Shown piece by piece: positions 47,458 to 57,534 of a stretch of 64,000 nt of DNA. The translations under genes were made by a program, and so were the position numbers. Origin of the DNA: Verrucomicrobiia bacterium (GTDB lineage Bacteria; Verrucomicrobiota; Verrucomicrobiia; Palsa-1439); contig JAJVHY010000024.1 of the NCBI GenBank assembly GCA_022072455.1, positions 83,804-147,803 of the forward strand, written 5' to 3'. The first letter of the stretch is position 1; each line of letters starts with the position of its first letter. The notes beneath the pieces are model-generated. The model did not search any database and was not told the DNA's origin. It was given only the letters and a program-made list of their open reading frames with translations.

Positions 47458-47555
47458 AGTCGCATTGGCCAGTTGCTGGCCAACGAGAGAATACTGTCAA
47501 AAGATGGCATCATCATGTCGAATCCAATCGTGAACTTGCCCGCGAGTTTTCCCCG

Positions 47556-47583
47556 TTGACATTTGGAGCTTGCCCGGTAAGAT
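47556..47583 (+). promoter_or_regulatory. Sigma70-like promoter for rpsT
   Basis: TTGACA-N16-TAAGAT, about 27 bp upstream of rpsT ATG. Confidence 0.6.
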
Positions 47584-47610
47584 GCGCGCTCTAACAATTC
47601 TAGAACACCT

Positions 47611-47883
47611 ATGCCTAATACTGCTTCTGCTGCCAAACAAGCGCGTGCCAGCCTTCGCCGGCAACGCCACAATAAGTCCATCAAATCGCGCCTCCACACG
47701 CTGGAACGCAAATTCGAAGCTGCCATCGGCGAAAAAAAGTCAGCCGACGCAGTTGCCGCGTTGCGCGATCTATCGTCCGCTCTCGATAAGGCTGCCAAGG
47801 TGCAAGTGATTCACGGGAATACCGCTTCACGAAAGAAGTCGCGACTCGCCGCACGCTTGAAGACCGTTGCCGCTGCGGCGTGA
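47611..47883 (+). CDS. rpsT: 30S ribosomal protein S20
   Basis: MPNTASAAKQARASLRRQRHNKSIKSRLHTLERKFEAAI...VIHGNTASRKKSRLAARL. Confidence 0.93.
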   Translation: MPNTASAAKQARASLRRQRHNKSIKSRLHTLERKFEAAIGEKKSADAVAALRDLSSALDKAAKVQVIHGNTASRKKSRLAARLKTVAAAA

Positions 47884-47896
47884 TTTTCTGGACGGC

Positions 47897-48391
47897 TTAC
47901 CAGCGCTCCGTCAACACTGTCACGACTTGCTTGGCCAGGTCGTCGGCAATCAGCGGCACAGCTTGTGCCTCCGAGCTTTGCAGATCGGTGCCGATAAACG
48001 TCTCCGCCGAGCCTTCCAGCGTGACCGGCTCAAAGAGTAATTTGCCGGCGCGGTCACGGGCTTCGATCCGCGCGGTGATGGTCAGCTTATATTCCCGAGG
48101 TGTGCCGGTGTTGGTTTGCAGGGTGCGCAAAGGACGGCGTTTGTAATTCGTCAGCACGCCGGTTAGCACGACATCGGCATCTGCGACCGACCGGACTTCG
48201 AGGGTGCCGTCGGCTTGGAACCGGCGGATGATCCCGTTACTGATTGGCGCTTCGAGCTGGGGGAACAACGTTTTGTTCTGGAATACCGGCACCGCCACCG
48301 ACCGGTACGGCAATTCCTGCGGTGCGCCCAAACGGTAGCCGGCGCAGCCGGTGAAAAGCAGGGCGACGGCTAAGGCAAAAAGCAGTTTCAT
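47897..48391 (-). CDS. lptE: LPS-assembly lipoprotein LptE
   Basis: LLFTGCAGYRLG lipobox, SVAVPVFQNKTLFPQLEAPISNGIIRRFQADGTLEVRSVADADVVLTGVL. Confidence 0.82.
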   Translation of the reverse strand: MKLLFALAVALLFTGCAGYRLGAPQELPYRSVAVPVFQNKTLFPQLEAPISNGIIRRFQADGTLEVRSVADADVVLTGVLTNYKRRPLRTLQTNTGTPREYKLTITARIEARDRAGKLLFEPVTLEGSAETFIGTDLQSSEAQAVPLIADDLAKQVVTVLTERW

Positions 48392-49353
48392 TTGCTGGCG
48401 GCTTGTTCTTTCGCGAGTGGCGAAACGAGCGCGAGTTTTTGTTGCGCTTGGTTTGCCCAATCGGAGCGAGGATTCTGGCCGATGACTTCGTTGTAGTAGA
48501 TGACGGCGGCTTTGTAGTTCTTGTTTTTCTCGTAGAACGCACCGATTTGGAGCAAGCCTTTGGATTGTTCGCCGCGGAGTTTGGTGCGGAGGTCATAAGC
48601 CTGTTCGGCTTTAGGGCTGGCGGGATATTTGACGAGGAAATCGCTGAACGCACTGATCGCTTGATTGGCATTGTTCTGGTCGTAATCAGCGCGTTGCGCT
48701 TCGACCTGATAGGCCCAGCCGATTTGGAATTGAGCGACTTCGGCAAAAGGTGATTTCGGGTACCGTTCGAGCACTTTTTCGTAGGCATGCACCGCGCTGA
48801 CGTTATCGCGTTGTTTCTCGTAGGTCAGTCCGATATTGAACTGCGCGGCCGCACCGACTTCGCTGTAGGGGCCGTTCTTGACGACCTGTTCAAAAATCGT
48901 GACCGCCTTGTCGTAGCCCTTGAATACGCGGATCCGCCAGAACTTTAGTTTCTCGCCGTTGAGGAACCGCTCACCGATGGCAAACTGCCGTTTCAAGACT
49001 GTCTCAAAATGCGGACTGTTCGGATGTTTCTCGATCAGGTTCTGATATTCCTTGAACGCCTTGAAGAGATAGCCCAAGTCAGTCAACGACTCAGCCAGCC
49101 CCAAGCGCGCATCTTGGGCCGCGAACGAGGTTGGCCATTTGGTAATGAGCCGCCGATAAGCGGCAACAGCGTCATCGTACTGTTTGTCGGCTTGGAATTT
49201 TTGGGCAATCGCCAACATTTCTTTCGGGTTGTTGGCATTGGCAGCGGAAGCGCGTTCGAAGGACCAGCCTTCGCCTTTGCGCCAGATCAACGCGGCGGGG
49301 CTGCTCGACGCGAATACAAACACCGTGGCGCACAGAAATAACAAGAGTTTCAT
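48388..49353 (-). CDS. bamD: Outer membrane assembly lipoprotein BamD-like TPR protein
   Basis: Tandem TPRs YDDAVAAYRRLITKWPTSFAAQDARLGLAESL, AVHAYEKVLERYPKSPFAEVAQFQIGWAY. Confidence 0.75.
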   Translation of the reverse strand: MKLLLFLCATVFVFASSSPAALIWRKGEGWSFERASAANANNPKEMLAIAQKFQADKQYDDAVAAYRRLITKWPTSFAAQDARLGLAESLTDLGYLFKAFKEYQNLIEKHPNSPHFETVLKRQFAIGERFLNGEKLKFWRIRVFKGYDKAVTIFEQVVKNGPYSEVGAAAQFNIGLTYEKQRDNVSAVHAYEKVLERYPKSPFAEVAQFQIGWAYQVEAQRADYDQNNANQAISAFSDFLVKYPASPKAEQAYDLRTKLRGEQSKGLLQIGAFYEKNKNYKAAVIYYNEVIGQNPRSDWANQAQQKLALVSPLAKEQAASK

Positions 49354-49389
49354 GAAGTGGGCGCAGGCTACTAAAAGCACCGGTCAGGG

Positions 49390-49812
49390 TCAAGCAGCGC
49401 ACACGCCGGCCTGACTGACGGCCAAAATATCCAACGCGCGCTGGTCATCGCTGGTCTTGAACACGGCAAAAAATTGGTCGCCACCCGCCGACGATGCGTA
49501 CGAATACAGAATATCAATCCCGGCGTGCCCGAGACGCGCCCCCAACAGAGCGGCGCCGCCGACTTGATCCGTCGCGCCGACCAGAACCACGGAGTTGGCC
49601 CGGCAATCATACCCGGCATCCTGCAGCGCGATTTTCGCGGTGAGTGGATTATCGGTCACGAGCAGCAAAACGCCTTCGCGACGTTCACTGTACGCGCAGT
49701 AAGCCAAGATGTTGACTCCATGTTGCGCAACGAGCGCCAGAACCCGTCCCAGCGCGCCCGCTTCGTTGCCGAGTCTGACAGCCAGCTCTATCTCTTTGCG
49801 AGCTTTCGACAT
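49390..49812 (-). CDS. ACT-domain amino-acid-binding protein
   Basis: IELAVRLGNEAGALGRVLALVAQHGVNILAYCAYSERREGVLLLVTDNP, two ACT-like halves. Confidence 0.8.
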   Translation of the reverse strand: MSKARKEIELAVRLGNEAGALGRVLALVAQHGVNILAYCAYSERREGVLLLVTDNPLTAKIALQDAGYDCRANSVVLVGATDQVGGAALLGARLGHAGIDILYSYASSAGGDQFFAVFKTSDDQRALDILAVSQAGVCAA

Positions 49813-49891
49813 TCCGGCATCCTAGGCACAATCTTACAGTACGCGTTCAGTGATCTGATGCAACCGAAAAGAAAATGACCGGAATGCGTCG

Positions 49892-52642
49892 TTACCGGTT
49901 GTCCGCGTATTCTTCCAGCGGAGCACACGAACAAACCAGATTCCGGTCACCGTACACATTGTCCACCCGCCCGACGGCCGGCCAGAATTTATTTTCGCGT
50001 TGCCACGGTAACGGAAAGGCAGCCACCTCTCGCGGGTAGGGAAGCTCCCATTTGTCGGCGACTACGACTCGGGCAGTGTGTGGCGCATTTTTCAGTACTG
50101 CCGGCGTGGACGCGATCTCGGCGTGGATGGAAATCAGCGCCTCACAAAATCGGTCCAATTCGGCTTTCGACTCACTTTCCGTCGGTTCGACCATCAATGT
50201 CCCCGCGACCGGCCACGACATGGTCGGCGCGTGATAACCATAGTCCATCAACCGTTTGGCAATGTCCTCCACCTCGATGCCGCTCGCGGTTTTGAATTGC
50301 CGGCAATCCAAAATGCACTCGTGCGCCACGAGATTGCCGTGCCCCTTGTACAGCGTCGGGAAACAGCCGGCCAACCGCTGGGAAACATAGTTGGCATTCA
50401 AAATGGCGACCTTTGTGGCGGCAGTGAGCCCGGCCCCGCCCATCATCCGGATGTACATCCAGGAAATCACGAGAATGCTCGCGCTCCCCCACGGGGCCGC
50501 CGCGACCGGGCCGATCGGTGCTTCACCGCCGAGATTCACGACTGAATGACCCGGCAAATAATCCACCAGATGTTCCGCCACGCCAATCGGCCCCATACCA
50601 GGGCCGCCACCGCCATGCGGAATGCAGAACGTCTTGTGCAAATTCAAATGGCAAACATCCGCCCCAATCTGGCCGGGACTCGTCAGCCCGACTTGCGCGT
50701 TCATGTTGGCTCCATCCATGTAAACCTGACCGCCGTGCTGGTGAATGACGGCGCAGATTTCCCGGATGCTCTCCTCGAAAACGCCATGGGTGGAGGGATA
50801 GGTGACCATCAACGCCGCGAGGTTATCGGCATGCTGCGTCGCCTTCGCCCGCAAATCCGTCACGTCAATATTACCGGCGGTGTCGCACGCGACCGGTACG
50901 ACTTTCCAGCCGGCCATTGCTGCGCTGGCGGGATTGGTGCCGTGAGCGGAAAGGGGAATGAGACAAATGTTCCGGTGTCCGTGGCCGCGCTCGAGGTGGT
51001 ACCGGCGGATGACGAGCAGGCCGGCGTATTCACCCTGTGACCCGGCGTTCGGCTGCAACGACACCCCCGCAAAGCCAGTAATCTCGGCCAGCCAGTTTTC
51101 GAGTTGGCGGAAGAGAGTCTGATAACCGGCGGTCTGGTCGAGTGGCGCGAACGGATGCAGCTTGCCGACTTCTGGCCAGGTGACCGGGAACATTTCCGCC
51201 GTCGCGTTCAACTTCATCGTGCATGATCCGAGCGGGATCATAGAATGACAGAGCGACAAGTCGCGCGCTTCGAGGCGTTTGATGTACCGGAGCATCTCAT
51301 GCTCGGTGTGGTACGCGTTGAAAACTTTCGCTGTCAGAAACGGTGAGTTGCGCCGGGGTAATGATGAATCGCTTGGCGTTATGTCTTCGGTCCCGCCAAA
51401 GAGTGCCAAGTCGGTTTCCGTGGTGGTCTCGTCGAGGCTGACGCCGTAGGTGCCGTCGCCAAAGTTGCGAACGTTCACGCCAGCCGGTGGCGTGCCGCGA
51501 ATGCGAAGCGTATCAAAGAACGGCTCGGTGCCGACGCGTTCGACCTTCCCGGCAAGTTGGCGCACAAGATCGTGGATGCGCTGGGCGATGCGTTTCAACC
51601 CGGTGGGCCCGTGATAAACGGCATACATCGCGGCCATGACGGCGAGCAGCACTTGGGCCGTGCAGATGTTGCTGGTGGCTTTGTCGCGGCGGATGTGTTG
51701 TTCGCGAGTTTGCAGAGCAAGCCGCAAGGCCGGGTGGCCTTGTGCGTCTTTGGATACGCCGATGAGGCGGCCCGGCATGTGCCGTTTGTAGGCGTCGCGC
51801 GTCGCAAAAAAGCCGGCATGCGGCCCACCATATCCCAGCGGGACGCCGAAGCGTTGTGCGCTGCCGATTGCCACATCCGCGCCAAATTCGCCGGGCGGTT
51901 TCAAGAGTGTGAGTGCGAGTAAATCAGTAGCAACGCAAACCAAAGCCGAGTGCTGATGTGCCTCCGCGCTGATCGCGGCATAGTCAAAAATCGCGCCATC
52001 GGTGGCCGGGTATTGGAGCAGGATGCCGAAAACGGAACCAGACAGCGGATATTGCCGGTGGTCACCGATGACAACCTGCACTCCGAGAGGCTCCGCGCGG
52101 GTTTGCACGACAGCAATCGTCTGGGGATGACACAACTCAGAGACGAAGAAAACGTTGGCGGCGTCATTTTTGCGGACAGCCAGCGCGAGGTGCATGGCTT
52201 CGGCGGCCGCCGTGGCCTCATCGAGCAGAGAAGCGTTGGCGATGTCGAGCGCGGTCAAGTCCATGACCATCTGCTGGAAGTTCAAGAGTGCTTCCATCCG
52301 TCCTTGCGAAATTTCGGCTTGGTAGGGGGTGTACGCAGTGTACCAGCCGGGATTCTCGAGGATATTGCGCTGAATGACCGGTGGCGTGATGCAATCGTAG
52401 TAACCCATTCCGATGAACGACCGGCAAACTTTGTTCGCCGCCATCATCCTTTTCAGCTCAGTAAGCGCGGCTTCTTCGGTCGTGGCTGCTGGCAGATTTA
52501 AGGGCTGAGTCAGACGTATTTGCGGTGGAACGGCGGCGTCCACCAGAGCATCAAGTGACGAGAAGCCGATGGTGGACAACATCGTTTCATGGTCTTCCGC
52601 TGCGCCGAGATGCCGGCGCACGAACGTATCAGGGGCGTGCAT
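49892..52642 (-). CDS. gcvP: Glycine dehydrogenase (P protein), single-chain form
   Basis: [75 protein letters not shown] lysine motif. Confidence 0.97.
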   Translation of the reverse strand: MHAPDTFVRRHLGAAEDHETMLSTIGFSSLDALVDAAVPPQIRLTQPLNLPAATTEEAALTELKRMMAANKVCRSFIGMGYYDCITPPVIQRNILENPGWYTAYTPYQAEISQGRMEALLNFQQMVMDLTALDIANASLLDEATAAAEAMHLALAVRKNDAANVFFVSELCHPQTIAVVQTRAEPLGVQVVIGDHRQYPLSGSVFGILLQYPATDGAIFDYAAISAEAHQHSALVCVATDLLALTLLKPPGEFGADVAIGSAQRFGVPLGYGGPHAGFFATRDAYKRHMPGRLIGVSKDAQGHPALRLALQTREQHIRRDKATSNICTAQVLLAVMAAMYAVYHGPTGLKRIAQRIHDLVRQLAGKVERVGTEPFFDTLRIRGTPPAGVNVRNFGDGTYGVSLDETTTETDLALFGGTEDITPSDSSLPRRNSPFLTAKVFNAYHTEHEMLRYIKRLEARDLSLCHSMIPLGSCTMKLNATAEMFPVTWPEVGKLHPFAPLDQTAGYQTLFRQLENWLAEITGFAGVSLQPNAGSQGEYAGLLVIRRYHLERGHGHRNICLIPLSAHGTNPASAAMAGWKVVPVACDTAGNIDVTDLRAKATQHADNLAALMVTYPSTHGVFEESIREICAVIHQHGGQVYMDGANMNAQVGLTSPGQIGADVCHLNLHKTFCIPHGGGGPGMGPIGVAEHLVDYLPGHSVVNLGGEAPIGPVAAAPWGSASILVISWMYIRMMGGAGLTAATKVAILNANYVSQRLAGCFPTLYKGHGNLVAHECILDCRQFKTASGIEVEDIAKRLMDYGYHAPTMSWPVAGTLMVEPTESESKAELDRFCEALISIHAEIASTPAVLKNAPHTARVVVADKWELPYPREVAAFPLPWQRENKFWPAVGRVDNVYGDRNLVCSCAPLEEYADNR

Positions 52643-52648
52643 GGAAAA

Positions 52649-53029
52649 CTAGGCACCAATGTGGTGGGCGTAATCGCTCGGTGACAGCATGTCGTTGACT
52701 TCGGCCGGGTCGCTCACCTTGATCTTGAACATCCAACCCTTGCCGAATGGGTCTTGGTTCACGAGTTCGGGCGCGCTGGTAAGTTCGTCATTGATCGCCA
52801 CGACATCGCCGCTGACCGGCGCGTAGATGTCGCTGGCAGCCTTGACACTTTCAACGACGGCGCATTCCTTGCCGGCTTCGACGCGGTCGCCAACTGCCGG
52901 CAACTCGACGTAGACGATGTCGGTCAATTCATGTTGCGCGTGGTCGGTGATGCCGACGACGGCGGTGTCACCCTCGACGCGCACCCATTCGTGGGATTTG
53001 GCATACCGGAGATTTTGTGGAACACTCAT
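52649..53029 (-). CDS. gcvH: Glycine cleavage system H protein
   Basis: [53 protein letters not shown] lipoyl site. Confidence 0.96.
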   Translation of the reverse strand: MSVPQNLRYAKSHEWVRVEGDTAVVGITDHAQHELTDIVYVELPAVGDRVEAGKECAVVESVKAASDIYAPVSGDVVAINDELTSAPELVNQDPFGKGWMFKIKVSDPAEVNDMLSPSDYAHHIGA

Positions 53030-54096
53030 TGGCCTCGCTTGTAAAGTGGTTTTTTCTCAATCGTTGCCGGGAACAGTTTCCCGCGCACTTCAATTTCAAT
53101 CGGCATCCCAACCTCCGCACTGACGGTTTCGACATACCCCAAGCCAATGCCGCAGTGCAACGTCGGTGATTGGGTGCCGCTGGTGACTTCGCCGACGGGG
53201 CGCCCGCCCGCTCGGATCAGGTAATGGCTGCGGGGTGGGGGGCATTTCCCCGGTGCCATCTTAAACGCCACGAGTTTTCGCGCAACGCCTTTTTCGTTCA
53301 TCGCAGTGCGCCCGATGAACTCGCCTTTGTCGAGTGCCACAAACCGCTTCAAGCCTGCTTCCAGCGGCGTGGTCTGTTCCGTGAGGTCGTTCCCGTGCAG
53401 CGGCAGACAGGCTTCCAGCCGTAACGTATCGCGCGCGCCCAACCCGCACGGCATAATTCCGAATTCGGCGCCAAACTCCAAAAATTCATTCCACAACTCT
53501 TCTGCGTCCGCGCTGGCGCAGAGAATCTCGAACCCATCCTCGCCGGTATAACCCGTCCGCGCCACCCAGCAGAGGCAGCCGAACACGCTTTCCCGTTCGA
53601 TGTTGAACGATGGTAAGGCCGCCGAGTTTTCGAGAAACTTTTTCGCAAGCGGTCCCTGCAATGCCAGTGCGGCCGTGCGGTCGCTTTGGTCGTCCACAGT
53701 TACCCCCTGCTGCTCCAGCCAGGCGCGATCCTTGGCGATGTTCGATGCGTTGACGACCAGCAAAAACTTGTCTGCTTCAATCCGGTACGCAATCAAATCG
53801 TCCACCACTCCGCCGGCGGCGTTGCAGAGCAACGTATAGTGCCCCTGACCGACAGCGAGTTTGCGAAGGTCGTTTGTGAAAAGTTGGTTGAGTCGATTGC
53901 TGCCGGTGACGATGAACTCGCCCATGTGCGAAATATCGAACAAGCCCACGCGTTGCCGGACGCTGTGATGCTCTTCGAGGATGCCGCGGTATTGAACAGG
54001 CATTTCCCAGCCGCCAAACGGCACGAGCTTGGCGCCCGCCGCGACATGCGCGGCGTAAAGAGGGGTACGACGAAGAGTTTCACCGGAACTCACCAT
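53026..54096 (-). CDS. gcvT: Glycine cleavage system T protein (aminomethyltransferase)
   Basis: [66 protein letters not shown]. Confidence 0.96.
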   Translation of the reverse strand: MVSSGETLRRTPLYAAHVAAGAKLVPFGGWEMPVQYRGILEEHHSVRQRVGLFDISHMGEFIVTGSNRLNQLFTNDLRKLAVGQGHYTLLCNAAGGVVDDLIAYRIEADKFLLVVNASNIAKDRAWLEQQGVTVDDQSDRTAALALQGPLAKKFLENSAALPSFNIERESVFGCLCWVARTGYTGEDGFEILCASADAEELWNEFLEFGAEFGIMPCGLGARDTLRLEACLPLHGNDLTEQTTPLEAGLKRFVALDKGEFIGRTAMNEKGVARKLVAFKMAPGKCPPPRSHYLIRAGGRPVGEVTSGTQSPTLHCGIGLGYVETVSAEVGMPIEIEVRGKLFPATIEKKPLYKRGQ

Positions 54097-54203
54097 GCGC
54101 GGCAGACTAGCGACCGCCGCGAGGCGTGTCAAAACCAAACACCAGCAGCCCGCCGGGAAAAGGCGTTCGACTTGCCGGCGGAGGTTCGTTAATAATTTAG
54201 CGT

Positions 54204-56816
54204 ATGCTCGCAACTTCGCACCATGTCCTCCGGTTCTGGTTGGGCTTGTTTCTCGCCGGTAGCGCCTGGGCGAATGAGGTCAGTTTGCTGAACGACTTTT
54301 CGCTGCGGCGCTGGATGGTTGAAGAGGGGTTGCCGGAGAGTGTGATCACCGGGATTCATCAGGGAGAGGACGGTTTTTTGTGGTGTATGACGCCCCGCCA
54401 TACCGTGCGGTTCGATGGGCTGGAATTTGTGGCGGTCGTGCCGGAGCCAGCGGTGCAGGCTGCGTTGCAGCGGCGCCTGGCGTTGGCCACGGCGGTTGAA
54501 TTGCCGGCGGGGATTGCGCATGTCGATGTCGAGCAGGTCGCAGTCGGCGCGGACGGAGTAACGTGGATTACCGTGAAGGGAGAACTGTATCGCCGGCAGG
54601 CGGGCCAGTGGGGACGGATTGAATGGCCGGCACAAGCAGCGTCGGCGACCGCGTTACACGCGGATGCGACAGGCGCGCTGTGGTTGGGGACAGTGGACGG
54701 GGTGTACCGGTGGTCGGGCGGGAGATGGGAGTCGTTGACGCAACGGGACGGGTTGTTGCCCTGGGACGTGCGTTGTCTGGCGGAGGATCGGGAGGGCAAC
54801 ATCTGGGTGGGGACGACCGGGGGCTTGTTGCGGTTACGCGCCAAGTTGCTGGAGGTTTTTCGGACCGGTCTGCCGACCGGGGATGAGGTGATTTCGGCGT
54901 TGTTGGTGGAATCGCGATCGAATTTTTGGGTGGGAGTGGCCGGGTCGGGGCTGGCGCAGGGGCCACCGGAGTCGTTGCGGCCGGTCCGGTTGGCAGGGCT
55001 GCCGGAGCCGGTGACGGTTTCGACGTTGCGCCGGACGCGGGCAGGGACATTGTGGATTGGGACACAGGGAAATGGGTTGTGGCGTTGGCGGGCGACTGGG
55101 CCGGCAGAGCGGGTTGGTGAGGCGCGTGGGATTAGCGCGTTGTTGGAGGACCGCTCCGGGCATTTGTGGGTGGGGACGTGGGAAGGCTTGATGCGCTTGG
55201 ATGATGCGGGGAAGCTGGTGCCGCTCGAAGGCGAGTTGCCGGCGGAGGTGGTGACGGCGTTGTGCGAGGATCGGGCGGGGCAATTGTGGGTGGGATTTCA
55301 AGGGGCGGGGTTGTTGTGCCGGCAGGTGGATGGGGGAATGCGTTGGTTTCGAACAGGGGATGGTTTGCCGGCGGATTCAATTCGGGCCCTGCTGGAGGAC
55401 ACGACCGGCTCGCTCTGGGTGGGCACGACCACCGGGCTGGGACTGTTGCGGGAGGGGAAATGGCACCGGTTCACGGTCAAGAATGGATTACCGGCGAGCG
55501 CGATTCTGCAGATTGTGGAAGATGATCTTGGTTTTCTGTGGCTGGGGACGCGGCGGGGGATTGTGCGGGTCAAGAAGTCGTTGTTCGCCGAGGTGGCGGC
55601 CGGGCAAAAGTTGCTGTTGCCGTTACGGTCGTTTGGGGTGGGTGCCGGGATGGTCGAGGAGGAATGTTCTGGCGGGTTGGGCGCGCTCGTCGCCAAGACG
55701 GCGGATGGCCGGTTGTGGTTTCCGACCATGCATGGAGTCGTGATGGTTGATCCACAGGATATCTTTGTGACGCCGGTGACGCCGACGGTGCAGATTGATG
55801 AGGTGCGGGCGGCCGGGCGGCAGGTGACGGACACGCGGTTGCCGGTGGGCGCGCGAGATGTGGAGTTTGAATTCACTACGCCGGTGTTGACGGTGCCGAG
55901 CCGGCCTCATTTTCGCTACCGGCTGGAAGGATTCGACGCGGATTGGTCGCGGGCCACGACGGAACGGATGGTTCGGTACCCTCGGTTGCCGGCGGGCACG
56001 TATGTGTTCGGGGTCATGGCGCGGGATCGCGACGGTGAGTGGGGGAAACCGGCGACCCGAAGGGTCGTTGTGCCGGCCTTGGTGTGGGAGACGGGATGGT
56101 TTCGTGCGGGGGGTGTGGCGGGCGGGGTTTTGTTGGTGGGTTTTGTTGTGCGCGCGTACGACCGGCGGAAGACCGCCCGGCAACTGGCGGAGTTGGAGCG
56201 ACGGCACGCGCTGGAGAGGGAACGGGCGCGGATTGCCCGGGATATTCATGATGACGTGGGGGCGGGGTTGACTGAGGTGGCGCTCTTGAGTGAATTGGCA
56301 CAGGCTGAACCCGCCGGCAGTGCGGAGCATTTGGAGCGTATTTTTCAGCGGTCGCGGGAGTTGACGCAGTCGCTGGATGAAATCGTGTGGGCGATCAATC
56401 CGCGCAATGACACGTTGGAAGGTTTTTTGGCCTATCTCGGAGATTTTGCGCAGGGTTTTTTAGCGGCGGCGGGGATTGCTTGCCGGTTGGATTTTCCGCG
56501 GGATCCGCCGGTCTTGTCCATCCCAGCCAATTTCCGGCATCAGCTTTGGCTCGCGGTCAAGGAGGCGCTGCACAATATCGTGAAGCACGCGGGGGCGACG
56601 GAGGTGCAGTTGCGGGTGGATTTCCTGCGGGGTGAGTTGTGTGTGACGATCCAGGATAACGGGGTGGGGTTTTCTGAATCGTCCGCGGTAAGCGCCAGTG
56701 GTGATGGGTTGGCGAATCTCGAACTGCGACTGCAGGAGATTGGCGGCCAAGTGCAACGCGCGAGTGCGCCGGAACAAGGGACGCGGCTGCGATTGACGGC
56801 CCGATTGCCTGAATGA
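54204..56816 (+). CDS. Sensor histidine kinase: two-component-regulator propeller, Y_Y_Y domain, HisKA_3/HATPase
   Basis: Repeated GxLWVGTxxG propeller motifs, FRYRLEGFDADWSRA, RARIARDIHDDVGAGLTEVALLSE H-box, ATPase GVGFSESS...GDGLANLELRL. Confidence 0.92.
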   Translation: MLATSHHVLRFWLGLFLAGSAWANEVSLLNDFSLRRWMVEEGLPESVITGIHQGEDGFLWCMTPRHTVRFDGLEFVAVVPEPAVQAALQRRLALATAVELPAGIAHVDVEQVAVGADGVTWITVKGELYRRQAGQWGRIEWPAQAASATALHADATGALWLGTVDGVYRWSGGRWESLTQRDGLLPWDVRCLAEDREGNIWVGTTGGLLRLRAKLLEVFRTGLPTGDEVISALLVESRSNFWVGVAGSGLAQGPPESLRPVRLAGLPEPVTVSTLRRTRAGTLWIGTQGNGLWRWRATGPAERVGEARGISALLEDRSGHLWVGTWEGLMRLDDAGKLVPLEGELPAEVVTALCEDRAGQLWVGFQGAGLLCRQVDGGMRWFRTGDGLPADSIRALLEDTTGSLWVGTTTGLGLLREGKWHRFTVKNGLPASAILQIVEDDLGFLWLGTRRGIVRVKKSLFAEVAAGQKLLLPLRSFGVGAGMVEEECSGGLGALVAKTADGRLWFPTMHGVVMVDPQDIFVTPVTPTVQIDEVRAAGRQVTDTRLPVGARDVEFEFTTPVLTVPSRPHFRYRLEGFDADWSRATTERMVRYPRLPAGTYVFGVMARDRDGEWGKPATRRVVVPALVWETGWFRAGGVAGGVLLVGFVVRAYDRRKTARQLAELERRHALERERARIARDIHDDVGAGLTEVALLSELAQAEPAGSAEHLERIFQRSRELTQSLDEIVWAINPRNDTLEGFLAYLGDFAQGFLAAAGIACRLDFPRDPPVLSIPANFRHQLWLAVKEALHNIVKHAGATEVQLRVDFLRGELCVTIQDNGVGFSESSAVSASGDGLANLELRLQEIGGQVQRASAPEQGTRLRLTARLPE

Positions 56817-57460
56817 GTATTCGGGTTGCCATCGTTGAAGACGACCCGCAAGTCCGGCGGATGTTGGCGGCCATCATCCGCCGTGCGCCGGATTGCGAGT
56901 GCATCGGCGAATATGCCACGGCGGAAGCCGCGTTGGCCGGGATTCCCGCGCAGGCGCCCCAAGTGGTGCTGATGGACATTGATTTGCCGGGGATGAGTGG
57001 GGTGGAGTGCGTACAGCGGCTGGCGGAAAAATCAGCATCCCTGCAAATTCTCATGTTGACGGTGTACAAGGATACCGACTCGATTTTCAATGCATTGGCG
57101 GCAGGGGCGGCCGGTTACCTTGTGAAGCCGGTTCGCGCGGCGCAATTGGTGGACGCGATTCGGGATGTGTACGGTGGGGGCGCGCCGATGACCAGCGGCA
57201 TTGCACGGAAGGTGGTGCAGATGTTTCAGCAGGGCCGGCCGTCACCGCGGGAGGTGGAGAATCTCTCGCCACGCGAGCAGGAGGTGCTCGACTTGCTGGC
57301 GCAAGGTTATCTTTATAAAGAGATCGCGGAGCGAATCGGCGTTAGTTACGCGACCATTCGCACGCACGTCGAACGCATCTACCATAAACTCCACGTTCGA
57401 TCCCGCGCCCAAGCGGTGGCCCGGTATCTCGGGCGGGCAGCTGACCAAGCGGGTCGGTAG
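56813..57460 (+). CDS. NarL/LuxR-family response regulator
   Basis: VVLMDIDLPGMSGVECV receiver; LSPREQEVLDLLAQGYLYKEIAERIGVSYATIRTHVERIYHKL HTH; ATGA overlap with kinase. Confidence 0.94.
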   Translation: MSIRVAIVEDDPQVRRMLAAIIRRAPDCECIGEYATAEAALAGIPAQAPQVVLMDIDLPGMSGVECVQRLAEKSASLQILMLTVYKDTDSIFNALAAGAAGYLVKPVRAAQLVDAIRDVYGGGAPMTSGIARKVVQMFQQGRPSPREVENLSPREQEVLDLLAQGYLYKEIAERIGVSYATIRTHVERIYHKLHVRSRAQAVARYLGRAADQAGR

Positions 57461-57534
57461 TTTTACCGACTGCCCCCGTTCACCCGAGGGCTGTACGTTC
57501 CGCGCCGCTAGCTGCACAAGAGAGGGAGTTTTCT

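Noticed and set aside
54097-54203. Possible glycine riboswitch upstream of gcvT
   Set aside because: Short divergent gap; no tandem glycine aptamer-like structure seen, only a GC-rich hairpin
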